In this document: piece by piece, positions 52,333 through 61,525 of the stretch | How positions within the stretch are numbered: position 1 is the stretch's first letter | Layout: every line of letters begins with the position of its first letter | Source of the DNA: Streptomyces uncialis | GTDB lineage: Bacteria; Actinomycetota; Actinomycetes; Streptomycetales; Streptomycetaceae | NCBI RefSeq assembly: GCF_001905345.1 | Contig: NZ_LFBV01000005.1 | Coordinates: 186,001-250,000, forward strand | DNA: 64,000 bases | Reading direction: 5' to 3' | Translations under genes and position numbers: made by a program | The notes under the pieces: model-generated | Databases searched by the model: none | Seen by the model: only the letters and a program-made list of their open reading frames with translations | Told to the model about the DNA's origin: nothing

Positions 52333-53793
52333 CTAGACGGTCAGCGACCGGTCGGTGGGCCGGATGGGTGCGGGCAGGTCGCTCGCGCCGGTGAGGAAGC
52401 GGTCGACACCGCGGGCGGCGGAGCGGCCTTCGGCGATGGCCCAGACGATGAGGGACTGTCCGCGGCCCGCGTCACCGGCGACGTACACGCCGGGGATGTT
52501 GGTCAGGTAGTCCTCGTCACGGACGATGTTGCCGCGGCCGTCGAGTTCGAGGCCGAACTGGGCGACGAGACCGTTCTCCTGGTCGGTGCCGGTGAACCCC
52601 ATCGCGAGGGTCACGAGCTGCGCGGGGATCGATCGCTCGGTGCCGGGCTTCTGGACGAGCTTGCCGTCCACGAACTCGACCTCGACGAGGTGCAGGGACT
52701 GGACGTTGCCGTCCTCGTCGCCCTCGAAGTGCGTGGTGGAGACGGAGTAGACGCGCTCGCCGCCCTCCTCGTGGGCGGAGGTCACCTTGTACAGCATGGG
52801 GAACGTCGGCCAGGGCTGGCCGTCCGCGCGGTCCTCGCCCGGGCGGGGCATGATCTCCAGCTGGGTGACCGAGAGCGCGCCCTGGCGGTGGGCGGTGCCG
52901 ACGCAGTCGGCGCCGGTGTCGCCGCCGCCGATGACGACGACGTGCTTGCCCTCCGCGGTGAGCGGCGGGGCGACGAAGTCGCCTTCCTGGACCTTGTTGG
53001 CGAGCGGCAGGTACTCCATGGCGAAGTGGATGCCGCGCAGTTCCCGGCCGGGGACGGGCAGGTCACGGGAGACGGTGGCGCCGGCGGCGACGACGACGGC
53101 GTCGTAGCGCTTGCGCAGCTTCATGGCGTCGATGTCGCGGCCGATCTCGACCCCGGTGCGGAACTTGGTGCCCTCCGCGCGCATCTGCTCGATGCGGCGG
53201 TTGATGTGGCGCTTCTCCATCTTGAACTCGGGGATGCCGTAGCGCAGCAGCCCGCCGATACGGTCGGCGCGCTCGTACACGGCGACGGTGTGCCCGGCGC
53301 GGGTGAGCTGCTGGGCCGCGGCGAGTCCGGCGGGTCCGGAGCCGATGACGGCGACGGTCTTGCCGGAGAGGCGTTCGGGGGCCTGGGGTGCGACCTCGCC
53401 GGTCTCCCACGCCTTGTCGATGATGGAGACCTCGACGTTCTTGATGGTCACCGCGGGCTGGTTGATGCCGAGGACGCACGCCGACTCGCACGGGGCGGGG
53501 CACAGCCGCCCGGTGAACTCGGGGAAGTTGTTGGTGGCGTGGAGGCGCTCGGACGCGGCCTGCCAGTTCTCCCGGTAGGCGTAGTCGTTCCACTCGGGGA
53601 TGAGGTTCCCGAGCGGACAGCCGTTGTGGCAGAACGGGATGCCGCAGTCCATGCAGCGGCTGGCCTGTGTGCTGATGATCGGCAGCAGGGAGCCGGGAAC
53701 GTAGACCTCGTTCCAGTCGCGCAGCCGCTCCGGCACGGGACGGGAGCAGGCGCCCTGGCGGTCGTGGTTGAGGAAGCCCTTCGGGTCAGCCAT
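52333..53793 (-). CDS. gltD: glutamate synthase [NADPH] small subunit
   Basis: This is a 486-residue iron-sulfur flavoprotein. N-terminal clusters are held by CMDCGIPFCHNGCPLGNLIP and GRLCPAPCESACVLGINQ. The FAD loop is VAVIGSGPAGLAAAQQL, and the NADPH loop is VVVIGGGDTGADCVGTAHRQ. The ending YVAGDAGRGQSLIVWAIAEG is typical. It passes electrons from NADPH to the large subunit for reductive transfer of the glutamine amide to 2-oxoglutarate. Its ATG overlaps the gltB stop by eight bases (ATGGCTGA), ensuring coupled synthesis. Confidence 0.97.
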   Translation of the reverse strand: MADPKGFLNHDRQGACSRPVPERLRDWNEVYVPGSLLPIISTQASRCMDCGIPFCHNGCPLGNLIPEWNDYAYRENWQAASERLHATNNFPEFTGRLCPAPCESACVLGINQPAVTIKNVEVSIIDKAWETGEVAPQAPERLSGKTVAVIGSGPAGLAAAQQLTRAGHTVAVYERADRIGGLLRYGIPEFKMEKRHINRRIEQMRAEGTKFRTGVEIGRDIDAMKLRKRYDAVVVAAGATVSRDLPVPGRELRGIHFAMEYLPLANKVQEGDFVAPPLTAEGKHVVVIGGGDTGADCVGTAHRQGALSVTQLEIMPRPGEDRADGQPWPTFPMLYKVTSAHEEGGERVYSVSTTHFEGDEDGNVQSLHLVEVEFVDGKLVQKPGTERSIPAQLVTLAMGFTGTDQENGLVAQFGLELDGRGNIVRDEDYLTNIPGVYVAGDAGRGQSLIVWAIAEGRSAARGVDRFLTGASDLPAPIRPTDRSLTV

Positions 53794-56700
53794 TGATCGC
53801 CGCCTCCATCATCTTCTCGGTGATCTCGGACTCGGGGAGTCCGGCTCGCTCGGCGGCGTCCTTGGCGGCGAGCACTGCCTTGTACGTACTGGGGATGATC
53901 TTGCTGAAGCGGGCGGCGGCGTTGTCCCAGTCGGCGAGCAGCTTCTGGGCGACGGTGGAGCCGCTCTCCTCGTGGTGACGGCGCACCACGTCGTGCAGCC
54001 ACCGCTTGTCGGCTTCGTCGGGGGTCTCGACGGCGGCGAGGTTCCCGGCGTTGACGTTGTCCCGGTCGAGGTCGATGACGTACGCGACTCCGCCGGACAT
54101 ACCGGCGGCGAAGTTCCGTCCGGTCTCACCGAGGACGACGGCGTGGCCGCCGGTCATGTACTCGCAGCCGTGGTCGCCGACGCCTTCGGAGACGACGAGC
54201 GCGCCGGAGTTGCGGACGCAGAAGCGTTCGCCGGTGCGGCCCCGCAGGAAGATCTCGCCGCCGGTGGCGCCGTAGGCGATGGTGTTGCCCGCGATGGTGG
54301 AGTACTCGGCGAGGTGGTCGGCGGCCCGGTCGGGGCGGACCACGATCCGGCCGCCGGACAGGCCCTTGCCGACGTAGTCGTTGGCGTCGCCTTCGAGGCG
54401 CAGGGTGACCCCGCGCGGCACGAACGCGCCGAACGACTGGCCGGCGGAGCCGGTGAAGGTGATGTCGATGGTGTCGTCGGGCAGTCCGGCGCCGCCGAAC
54501 TTCTTGGTCACCTCGTGGCCGAGCATGGTGCCGACGGTCCGGTTGATGTTGCGGATCGCGACCCGGGCGCGGACGGGCTGGGCGTCGTCCTGGGCGTTCG
54601 CGGCGAGCGCGTCGGCCGCGATCTTGATGAGCTCGTTGTCGAGGGCCTTCTCCAGTCCGTGGTCCTGGGCGATGAGGGCGTGGCGCACGGCGCCCTCGGG
54701 CAGGTCCGGGACGTGGAACAGGGGCGCGAGGTCGAGGCCCTGGGCCTTCCAGTGGTCGACGGCACGGGTGACGTCGAGGGCCTCGGCGTGACCGACGGCC
54801 TCCTCGATGGTGCGGAAGCCCAGCTCGGCGAGGATCTCGCGGACCTCTTCGGCGATGAACTCGAAGAAGTTGACGACGAACTCGGCCTTCCCGGAGAACC
54901 GTTCCCGCAGGACCGGGTTCTGGGTGGCGATGCCGACGGGGCAGGTGTCGAGGTGGCAGACCCGCATCATGACGCAGCCGGAGACGACGAGCGGCGCGGT
55001 CGCGAAACCGAACTCCTCGGCGCCCAGCAGCGCGGCGATGACGACGTCACGGCCGGTCTTGAGCTGGCCGTCGGTCTGGACGACGATCCGGTCGCGGAGC
55101 CCGTTGAGCAGCAGGGTCTGCTGGGTCTCGGCGAGGCCGAGCTCCCAGGGGCCGCCCGCGTGCTTGAGCGAGGTCAGCGGGGACGCGCCGGTGCCGCCGT
55201 CGTGGCCGGAGATGAGGACGACGTCCGCGTGGGCCTTGGAGACGCCCGCGGCGACCGTGCCGACGCCGACCTCGGAGACCAGCTTCACATGGATGCGGGC
55301 CTTCGGGTTGGCGTTCTTCAGGTCGTGGATGAGCTGGGCGAGGTCCTCGATGGAGTAGATGTCGTGGTGCGGGGGCGGGGAGATCAGTCCGACGCCGGGG
55401 GTGGAGTGCCGGGTCTTCGCGACCCACGGGTACACCTTGTGGCCGGGGAGCTGGCCGCCCTCGCCGGGCTTGGCGCCCTGCGCCATCTTGATCTGGATGT
55501 CGTCGGCGTTGACGAGGTACTCGGAGGTGACGCCGAAGCGGCCCGAGGCGACCTGCTTGATGGACGAGCGCCGCGCCGGGTCGTACAGCCGGTCGGGGTC
55601 CTCGCCGCCCTCGCCGGTGTTGGACTTGCCGCCGAGCTGGTTCATGGCGATGGCGAGCGTCTCGTGGGCCTCGCGGGAGATGGAGCCGTAGGACATGGCG
55701 CCGGTGGAGAACCGCTTGACGATCTCGGAGACCGGCTCGACCTCGTCCAGCGGGACGGGGTCCCGTCCGGTGTCGAAGCCGAACAGGCCGCGCAGGGTCA
55801 TCAGCCGCTGGGACTGCTCGTTGACGCGGTCGGTGTACTGCTTGAACACGTCGTAGCGGCGGTTGCGGGTGGAGTGCTGGAGCCGGAAGACGGTGTCCGG
55901 GTCGAACAGGTGCGGCTCGCCCTCACGGCGCCACTGGTACTCGCCGCCGATGTCGAGGGCGCGGTGGGCGGGGGCGATCCCGGAGACCGGGTACGCCTTG
56001 GCGTGCCGGGCGGCGACCTCCTTGGCGATGACGTCGATGCCGACGCCGCCGATCTTGGAGGTGGTGCCGATGAAGTAGCGGTCGACGAACTCGGGCGCCA
56101 GGCCGATGGCTTCGAAGACCTGGGCGCCGCGGTAGGACGCGACGGTGGAGATGCCCATCTTGGACATCACCTTGAGGACGCCCTTGCCGAGGGCGTAGAT
56201 GAGGTTGCGGATGGCGCCCTCGGGCTCACCGCCCGGCAGGAACGTCCCCGCGCGGACGAGATCCTCGACGGACTCCATCGCGAGGTACGGGTTGACCGCG
56301 GCGGCGCCGAAACCGATGAGCAGCGCGACGTGGTGGACCTCGCGGACGTCCCCGGCCTCGACCAGCAGGCCCACATGGGTGCGCTGCTTGGTGCGGATGA
56401 GGTGGTGGTGCACGGCGGCGGTCAGCAGCAGCGACGGGATGGGGGCGTGCTCGGCGTCGGAGTGCCGGTCGGACAGCACGATGAGCCGGGCGCCGGCCTC
56501 GATGGCGTCGTCGGCCTCGGCGCAGATCGCGTCGATACGGGTGGCGAGGGCTTCGCCGCCGCCGGAGACCCGGTAGAGACCGGAGAGGGTCGCGGCGGTC
56601 ATCCCGGGCATGTCGCCGTCGGCGTTGATGTGGATGAGCTTGGCGAGCTCGTCGTTGTCGATGACGGGGAACGGCAGGGTCACACTGCGGCAGGACGCGG

Positions 56701-58381
56701 CGGTCGGCTCCAGGAGGTTGCCCTGGGGGCCCAGCGAGGAGCGCAGCGAGGTGACGAGTTCCTCGCGGATGGCGTCCAACGGCGGGTTGGTGACCTGCGC
56801 GAAGAGCTGGGTGAAGTAGTCGAACAGCAGCCGGGGGCGGTCGGAGAGCGCGGCGATGGGGGTGTCGGTGCCCATGGAGCCGATGGGCTCCAGGGCGGAC
56901 TTCGCCATCGGGGCGATCAGGATGCGCAGCTCTTCCTCGGTGTAGCCGAAGGTCTGCTGGCGGCGGGTGACCGAGGCGTGGGTGTGCACGATGTGCTCCC
57001 GCTCGGGCAGGTCCTCCAGCTCGATCTCCCCGGCCTCCAGCCATTCGCCGTAGGGCTGCTCGGCGGCGAGTCCGGCCTTGATCTCGTCGTCCTCGATGAT
57101 GCGGTGCTCGGCGGTGTCGACGAGGAACATCCGGCCGGGCTGGAGGCGGCCCTTGCGGACGACCTTCGCGGGGTCGATGTCGAGGACGCCGACCTCGGAG
57201 CCGAGGACGACGAGCCCGTCGTCGGTGACCCAGTAGCGGCCGGGGCGCAGTCCGTTGCGGTCGAGGACCGCGCCGACCTGGACGCCGTCGGTGAAGGTGA
57301 CACAGGCGGGGCCGTCCCAGGGCTCCATCATCGTGGCGTGGAACTGGTAGAAGGCGCGGCGGGCCGGGTCCATCGAGGTGTGGTTCTCCCACGCCTCCGG
57401 GATCATCATCAGCACGCTGTGCGGCAGGGACCGGCCGCCGAGGTGGAGCAGTTCGAGGACCTCGTCGAAGGACGCGGAGTCGGAGGCGTCCGGGGTGCAG
57501 ACGGGGTACGTCCGCTCCAGGGCCGCCTGGTCGCCGAAGAGGCCGGAGGCGAGCTGGGACTCGCGGGCGCGCATCCAGTTGCGGTTGCCCTTGACGGTGT
57601 TGATCTCACCGTTGTGGGCGACGAACCGGTACGGGTGGGCGAGCGGCCAGCTCGGGAAGGTGTTGGTGGAGAACCGGGAGTGGACGAGGGCGACGGCGCT
57701 GGCGAAGCGGCGGTCGGACAGGTCCGGGAAGAAGGGTTCGAGCTGGCCGGTGGTCAGCATGCCCTTGTAGACGACGGTCCGCGCGGACAGCGACGGGAAG
57801 TACACCCCGGCCTCGCGTTCGGCGCGCTTGCGCAGCACGAACGCCTTGCGGTCGAGGGCGATGCCGGTGTGCTCACCGTCGGTGACGAAGAGCTGGCGGA
57901 AGGCGGGCATCGTGGCGCGGGCGGTGGCGCCGAGGAGCTGGGGCGCGACGGGCACCTCGCGCCAGCCGAGGACGGTGAGGCCCTCGTCGGCGGCGATGGC
58001 GTCGATCCGGGCGGTGGCCGCGTCGGTGCCGTGCTCGGGCAGGAACGCGATACCGACGGCGTAGCCGCCGGCGGCGGGCAGCTCGAAGTCGGTGACCTCG
58101 CGCAGGAACGCGTCGGGGACCTGGCAGAGGATGCCCGCGCCGTCGCCCGAGTCGGGCTCGGAGCCGGTGGCGCCGCGGTGCTCCAGGTTCCGCAGAACCG
58201 TGAGTGCCTGGTCGACCAGCGTATGGCTCGCCTCGCCGGTGAGGGTGGCGACGAACCCGACGCCGCAGGCGTCGTGCTCGTTGCGCGGGTCGTACATCCC
58301 CTGCGCGGCAGGGCGAGCGTCCATGTGGGCCCAGTTCGAGGCGCTCATGGGGGGCTGGGACGGCTGGCGCGGCGTACGCAT
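53786..58381 (-). CDS. gltB: glutamate synthase [NADPH] large subunit
   Basis: This is a 1531-residue enzyme. Cys39 in NEHDACGVGFVA becomes the N-terminal nucleophile of the glutaminase domain after removal of a 38-residue propeptide. The central and FMN domains contain GVGLISPPPHHDIYSIEDLA, HVKLVSEVGVGTVAAGVSKA and GHDGGTGASPLTS. The 3Fe-4S site is CVMMRVCHLDTCPVGIA. The C-terminal beta-helix (GATGGEIFLRGRTGERFCVR, GGVAYVIDLDRDNVN) is intact. ATG at 58381 has GGGAG six bases upstream. With GltD it forms two glutamates from glutamine and 2-oxoglutarate. A GlnR-like site lies upstream. Confidence 0.98.
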   Translation of the reverse strand: MRTPRQPSQPPMSASNWAHMDARPAAQGMYDPRNEHDACGVGFVATLTGEASHTLVDQALTVLRNLEHRGATGSEPDSGDGAGILCQVPDAFLREVTDFELPAAGGYAVGIAFLPEHGTDAATARIDAIAADEGLTVLGWREVPVAPQLLGATARATMPAFRQLFVTDGEHTGIALDRKAFVLRKRAEREAGVYFPSLSARTVVYKGMLTTGQLEPFFPDLSDRRFASAVALVHSRFSTNTFPSWPLAHPYRFVAHNGEINTVKGNRNWMRARESQLASGLFGDQAALERTYPVCTPDASDSASFDEVLELLHLGGRSLPHSVLMMIPEAWENHTSMDPARRAFYQFHATMMEPWDGPACVTFTDGVQVGAVLDRNGLRPGRYWVTDDGLVVLGSEVGVLDIDPAKVVRKGRLQPGRMFLVDTAEHRIIEDDEIKAGLAAEQPYGEWLEAGEIELEDLPEREHIVHTHASVTRRQQTFGYTEEELRILIAPMAKSALEPIGSMGTDTPIAALSDRPRLLFDYFTQLFAQVTNPPLDAIREELVTSLRSSLGPQGNLLEPTAASCRSVTLPFPVIDNDELAKLIHINADGDMPGMTAATLSGLYRVSGGGEALATRIDAICAEADDAIEAGARLIVLSDRHSDAEHAPIPSLLLTAAVHHHLIRTKQRTHVGLLVEAGDVREVHHVALLIGFGAAAVNPYLAMESVEDLVRAGTFLPGGEPEGAIRNLIYALGKGVLKVMSKMGISTVASYRGAQVFEAIGLAPEFVDRYFIGTTSKIGGVGIDVIAKEVAARHAKAYPVSGIAPAHRALDIGGEYQWRREGEPHLFDPDTVFRLQHSTRNRRYDVFKQYTDRVNEQSQRLMTLRGLFGFDTGRDPVPLDEVEPVSEIVKRFSTGAMSYGSISREAHETLAIAMNQLGGKSNTGEGGEDPDRLYDPARRSSIKQVASGRFGVTSEYLVNADDIQIKMAQGAKPGEGGQLPGHKVYPWVAKTRHSTPGVGLISPPPHHDIYSIEDLAQLIHDLKNANPKARIHVKLVSEVGVGTVAAGVSKAHADVVLISGHDGGTGASPLTSLKHAGGPWELGLAETQQTLLLNGLRDRIVVQTDGQLKTGRDVVIAALLGAEEFGFATAPLVVSGCVMMRVCHLDTCPVGIATQNPVLRERFSGKAEFVVNFFEFIAEEVREILAELGFRTIEEAVGHAEALDVTRAVDHWKAQGLDLAPLFHVPDLPEGAVRHALIAQDHGLEKALDNELIKIAADALAANAQDDAQPVRARVAIRNINRTVGTMLGHEVTKKFGGAGLPDDTIDITFTGSAGQSFGAFVPRGVTLRLEGDANDYVGKGLSGGRIVVRPDRAADHLAEYSTIAGNTIAYGATGGEIFLRGRTGERFCVRNSGALVVSEGVGDHGCEYMTGGHAVVLGETGRNFAAGMSGGVAYVIDLDRDNVNAGNLAAVETPDEADKRWLHDVVRRHHEESGSTVAQKLLADWDNAAARFSKIIPSTYKAVLAAKDAAERAGLPESEITEKMMEAAING

Positions 58382-58447
58382 CGGCACTCCCGTCGTCGTC
58401 GTGGCATATATCAAGTGCCGAGGGACGACGTTGGCCCTCTGCGGAAA

Positions 58448-58488
58448 ATTTCGTGCAGGTTACATGATGGAACGCTTCTCGAAAAGCG
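58448..58488 (-). promoter_or_regulatory. GlnR-like site and adjacent palindrome upstream of gltB
   Basis: Read on the reverse strand, GTAAC-CTGCAC-GAAAT (58463-58448) fits the Streptomyces GlnR pattern gTnAc-n6-GaAAc at most positions, 67-82 bases before the gltB start. Immediately upstream lies a nearly perfect palindrome, CGCTTCTCGAAAAGCG (58473-58488). Nitrogen control of gltBD through GlnR would be logical. Only one a/b box pair is visible. Confidence 0.45.
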
Positions 58489-58910
58489 GATAACTCATTC
58501 CAGCATGCGGACACCCGTACGGGTGACGATGATGCTCCGGGCGGGTCGTCCGGTCAACGGGCGGCACCGGCGGCCTTTGCCGGCACTTGCTCTGTCGTCC
58601 CTGTTCACAGCGGAGCCCGACGTCAGCGGCGACGTCCTGGGTGGGTACGGAGACCGTTGGCGCGGGGCGGGTGCGCCGCTGGTGGCGGCGGAGCTCCGGG
58701 GCCTTCGGTGACCTTGGTGCGGGGACCCGCTACGGGCAGATCGATGACCGTGGGTCCGGGGTGCGGGTGGGCATCGTTGCCCACAGCGCTTACGGCTCAT
58801 GCCCAGCCGCAAAGGATTCGAAACCGCCCGGTAACAGTTGCCCGTGCGGTGCGCCGTCCGGCGGGGTCTCAGGGTCATCGTACGTCCCCGGGTCGCCCCG
58901 GCCCACGCGG

Positions 58911-59443
58911 GTCGCCTTCGCTCGCGCTTCCGGGTTCCCTGTGCTGGGCGCACCTGTCCCTGTGCGGGTCGCTCGTGGGGTGCGCAGTTCCCCGCGCCCC
59001 TGGATGCTGCCTCCTTGCAGTCGCTCTTCGGGTGCGGGCCGGTTCTCGTCTTTTGCGCAGTTCCCCGCGCCCCTTTGGGGCGCATCCGGCCGGTTCTTCG
59101 GGTCGGTGCCGGTCGGGATTCTCCGTCCTCGATCCGACACGCTCGGTACGGACGTCCAGTGGCCGTACTGGTGGCGTCGGAGTCTGCGGGCAGAGATTCC
59201 CGCCCACCCCCTCCCGCAGCCATGCGACTGCACGAGGAGAAGGGTGGAAAACAACCCCAGGTGGGCGCCCCTTCAGGGGCGCGGGGAACTGCGCGAGCAA
59301 CCACAGGCGACCCGCACCCGAACGGGAACCGCAAGGGGCGCGACCTCAGGGGCGCGGGGAACTGCGCACCCACGAACGACCCGCACAGGAACATGTACGC
59401 CCAGCCGGACAGACCTCACAAGCGCAAGCGAAGGCGACCCGCG
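58911..59443. repeat. quasi-palindromic dispersed repeat block, right copy (inverted)
   Basis: This block lies in the gap 58382-59455 upstream of gltB and downstream of the TetR gene. From 58495 to about 58900 I see no gene or motif. The block itself is the reverse complement of 49981-50653: TGCGCAGTTCCCCGCGCCCC at 58981 and 59055, the core word GGTGCCGGTCGGGATTCTCC (59106-59125), the shared CGGAGTCTGCGGGCAGAGATT near 59189, and GGGGCGCGGGGAACTGCGCG at 59276 and 59349. The outer arm GGTCGCCTTCGCTCGCGC (58912) is answered by GCGCAAGCGAAGGCGACCC (59420-59440). Confidence 0.85.
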
Positions 59444-59455
59444 GGGGCGAACCGG

Positions 59456-59995
59456 TCAGGCCATCAGGCCCGCCGCGATCGCGCGGGCCTCCCGCAGGGG
59501 CGCGGCATCCCGCTCGCGGACGACCGTGACCGTGGCCCCGTCCATGAGCAGCACGAACCGCCGGGCCAGCGCCTCGGGTCCGGACTGCCCCGCCTCCGCC
59601 AGGAGTCCCGCGACGAAACCGGTGACGGCCCGTTTGTGCGCGACGGCGAGCCGGTGCACGGGACCGTCCGCGTCCGCGCTCTCGGCCAGGGCGTTGATGA
59701 AGGCGCAGCCCCGGAAGTCCCCCCGGGCGGCGTCGTCCGCGAGCGCGTCGAAGAGGGCCAGCGGATCACGGCCCCGGGCCTCGACCTCCGCGGCGAGCCA
59801 GCGGCGCCAGTCGGTGTCGCGCCGTTCGAGGACGGCGACCACCAGGTCGTCCTTGCTCGCGAAGTGCCGGTAGAACGACGCCCGTCCGATGCCCGAGTCG
59901 GCCAGCAGCCGCTCCACGCCGACCGCGCGGATGCCCTCGGCGAAGAAGAGCGCTCCGGCGGTGTCGATGAGCCGTTCGCGTGCGTGGGTGGCCAT
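59456..59995 (-). CDS. TetR-family repressor
   Basis: This is a 179-residue regulator. The N-terminal HTH (ARERLIDTAGALFFAEGIRA, then VGVERLLADSGIGRASFYRH and FASKDDLVVAVLE) is typical of TetR/AcrR proteins. The C-terminal ligand domain contains GDFRGCAFINALAESADADG. It diverges from an MFS efflux gene and two identical palindromic cores lie between them, so it most likely represses both genes until a drug-like ligand binds. Confidence 0.93.
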   Translation of the reverse strand: MATHARERLIDTAGALFFAEGIRAVGVERLLADSGIGRASFYRHFASKDDLVVAVLERRDTDWRRWLAAEVEARGRDPLALFDALADDAARGDFRGCAFINALAESADADGPVHRLAVAHKRAVTGFVAGLLAEAGQSGPEALARRFVLLMDGATVTVVRERDAAPLREARAIAAGLMA

Positions 59996-60028
59996 GGAGT
60001 CACCGTAACCGACCTTGACGCCAAACAG

Positions 60029-60073
60029 AACCGATCGGTACCGTCCTCACCCAGCAGACGGTACCGATCGGTT
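60029..60073. promoter_or_regulatory. paired TetR operators
   Basis: AACCGATCGGTACCGTC (60029-60045) and its exact complement GACGGTACCGATCGGTT (60057-60073) flank an 11-base spacer. Each contains the palindrome ACCGATCGGT, and the two centres are 33 bases apart, about three helical turns. The position between the divergent TetR and MFS genes supports cooperative repressor binding. Confidence 0.8.
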
Positions 60074-60195
60074 CCGTCTTTCGTGGACGCCGCACGCCCG
60101 CACCAGCCCCTCGCGCCACCCGGCCCGTCGGAAAGGCGTGCGCGTATCCGGCCACGACCCCACCGACCCTGCGCACGACCTACGACAGGACGGCC

Positions 60196-61455
60196 ATGGA
60201 CAGCGATCTCCACCCCAGCGGACGACGAACGGCACCGGGCGCGCCCGCCCACGGCCCGGCGGACAAGGACGAACCGCCCCCGGCACCACACGGAAGCGCG
60301 CCACGCGGCAGCGTCTTCGTGCTGGGGTTCGCCACCTTCGCGATCGGCACGGACGAGTTCGTGCTGGCGGGGGTGCTGCCCGAGATGGGCCGGGACCTCG
60401 GGGTCTCCGTCACCACCGCGGGCCAGGTGGTGACGGTGTTCGCCCTGACCTGTGCGGTGCTGGCGCCCGTCCTCGCGACGGCGACCGCCCGGCGGGCGCG
60501 GCGCGCCGTCCTGCTGCTCGCGGTCGCCGTCCATCTGCTGGGCAATGTGGCCACGGCGCTCGCACCGACCTTCGCGACCGTACTGGCCGCGCAGATGGTC
60601 GCGGCGGCCGGCGCCGGACTCTTCGTCCCGACCGCCGCGGTCACCGCCGCCGCGCTGGTCGCGCCCGAACGGCGGGGCCGCGCGATCGCCGCGGTGACCA
60701 CGGGCTTCACGGCGGCGACCGCGCTCGGCGCCCCGATAGGCACCGCGCTCGGCGGCTGGCTGGGCTGGCGTTCCACGATGTGGTTCGTCGCCGCGCTCTC
60801 GGTGCTCGGACTGATCGGCGTACGGCTGCTGGTGCCCGCGCGGGTGGCCGCACCGGCCCCGGAGGGGCTGCGCGCCCGGCTGGCGCCGCTGCGGGACCGC
60901 CGGGTGCTGGCGGTCCTGGCGACCACCCTGGTCGGGTTCACCGCGATCTATCTGCCGTACACCTACATCGCCGTCGTCTTCGAGCCCGCGACGGGCGGCA
61001 GCGGTGACCGGCTGGCCGTCCTGATGTTCACGCTCGGGGTGGTCGGCACCCTCGGCAACATCGCGGCGGGACGGCTCGCGGACCGCTTCGGCGGGCGGGC
61101 CGTGGTGGCCCTCGCGCTGCTCTGGATGACCGGCGCCCTGCTGCTGTTCCCGCTCACCACCGGCGCGTACACCTCCGCGCTGCTGATGATCGTCGTCTAC
61201 GGCGTGGCCGCGTTCGCGATCACCTCACCCCAGCAGCACCGGCTCATCACCCTCGACCCCGCATCGGCGTCCGTGCTGGTCTCGCTGAACGCCGCGATCC
61301 TCTATCTGGCGATCGCCATGTCGGGGGCGGTCGGAGCGCTCGGCATCGGCTGGGCCGGGGCCCGCGCGCTGCCGCTGATCGCGGCGGGCCTGGCGGTCGC
61401 GGCCCTGCTGCTCTCGGAGTGGGGCCACCGGATGTCCCGCTCCCCGGCCGCCTGA
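60196..61455 (+). CDS. MFS efflux transporter (DHA1, AraJ/chloramphenicol-type)
   Basis: This is a 419-residue, 12-segment major facilitator. After a 38-residue hydrophilic leader the first segment reads VFVLGFATFAIGTDEFVLAG, the signature of the AraJ/Cml/sugar-efflux DHA1 group, with PEMGRDLGVSVTTAGQVVTV in the first loop and ATARRARRAVLLLAVAVHLL after segment 2. LADRFGGRAVVAL is the repeat of motif A in the second half. It should export a hydrophobic drug or sugar-like compound by proton antiport. It is controlled by the divergent TetR gene, and a strong hairpin follows it. Confidence 0.9.
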   Translation: MDSDLHPSGRRTAPGAPAHGPADKDEPPPAPHGSAPRGSVFVLGFATFAIGTDEFVLAGVLPEMGRDLGVSVTTAGQVVTVFALTCAVLAPVLATATARRARRAVLLLAVAVHLLGNVATALAPTFATVLAAQMVAAAGAGLFVPTAAVTAAALVAPERRGRAIAAVTTGFTAATALGAPIGTALGGWLGWRSTMWFVAALSVLGLIGVRLLVPARVAAPAPEGLRARLAPLRDRRVLAVLATTLVGFTAIYLPYTYIAVVFEPATGGSGDRLAVLMFTLGVVGTLGNIAAGRLADRFGGRAVVALALLWMTGALLLFPLTTGAYTSALLMIVVYGVAAFAITSPQQHRLITLDPASASVLVSLNAAILYLAIAMSGAVGALGIGWAGARALPLIAAGLAVAALLLSEWGHRMSRSPAA

Positions 61456-61477
61456 CCGGGACCTCGCGGGCATACGA

Positions 61478-61506
61478 ACGGGGACGGGCCAGAGGCCCGT
61501 CCCCGT
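61478..61506. terminator. bidirectional terminator between MFS and lgt
   Basis: ACGGGGACGGGCC (61478-61490) and GGCCCGTCCCCGT (61494-61506) form a perfect 13-bp stem with an AGA loop, between two convergent genes. Confidence 0.88.
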
Positions 61507-61525
61507 CCTGGTCGCCCGTGCGGGC

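Noticed and set aside
53768..58711. A 1647-codon open frame on the plus strand opposite gltB
   Set aside because: It is the antisense shadow of gltB: Asp/Gly/Val-rich composition with no motifs, whereas the reverse strand encodes a complete glutamate synthase.
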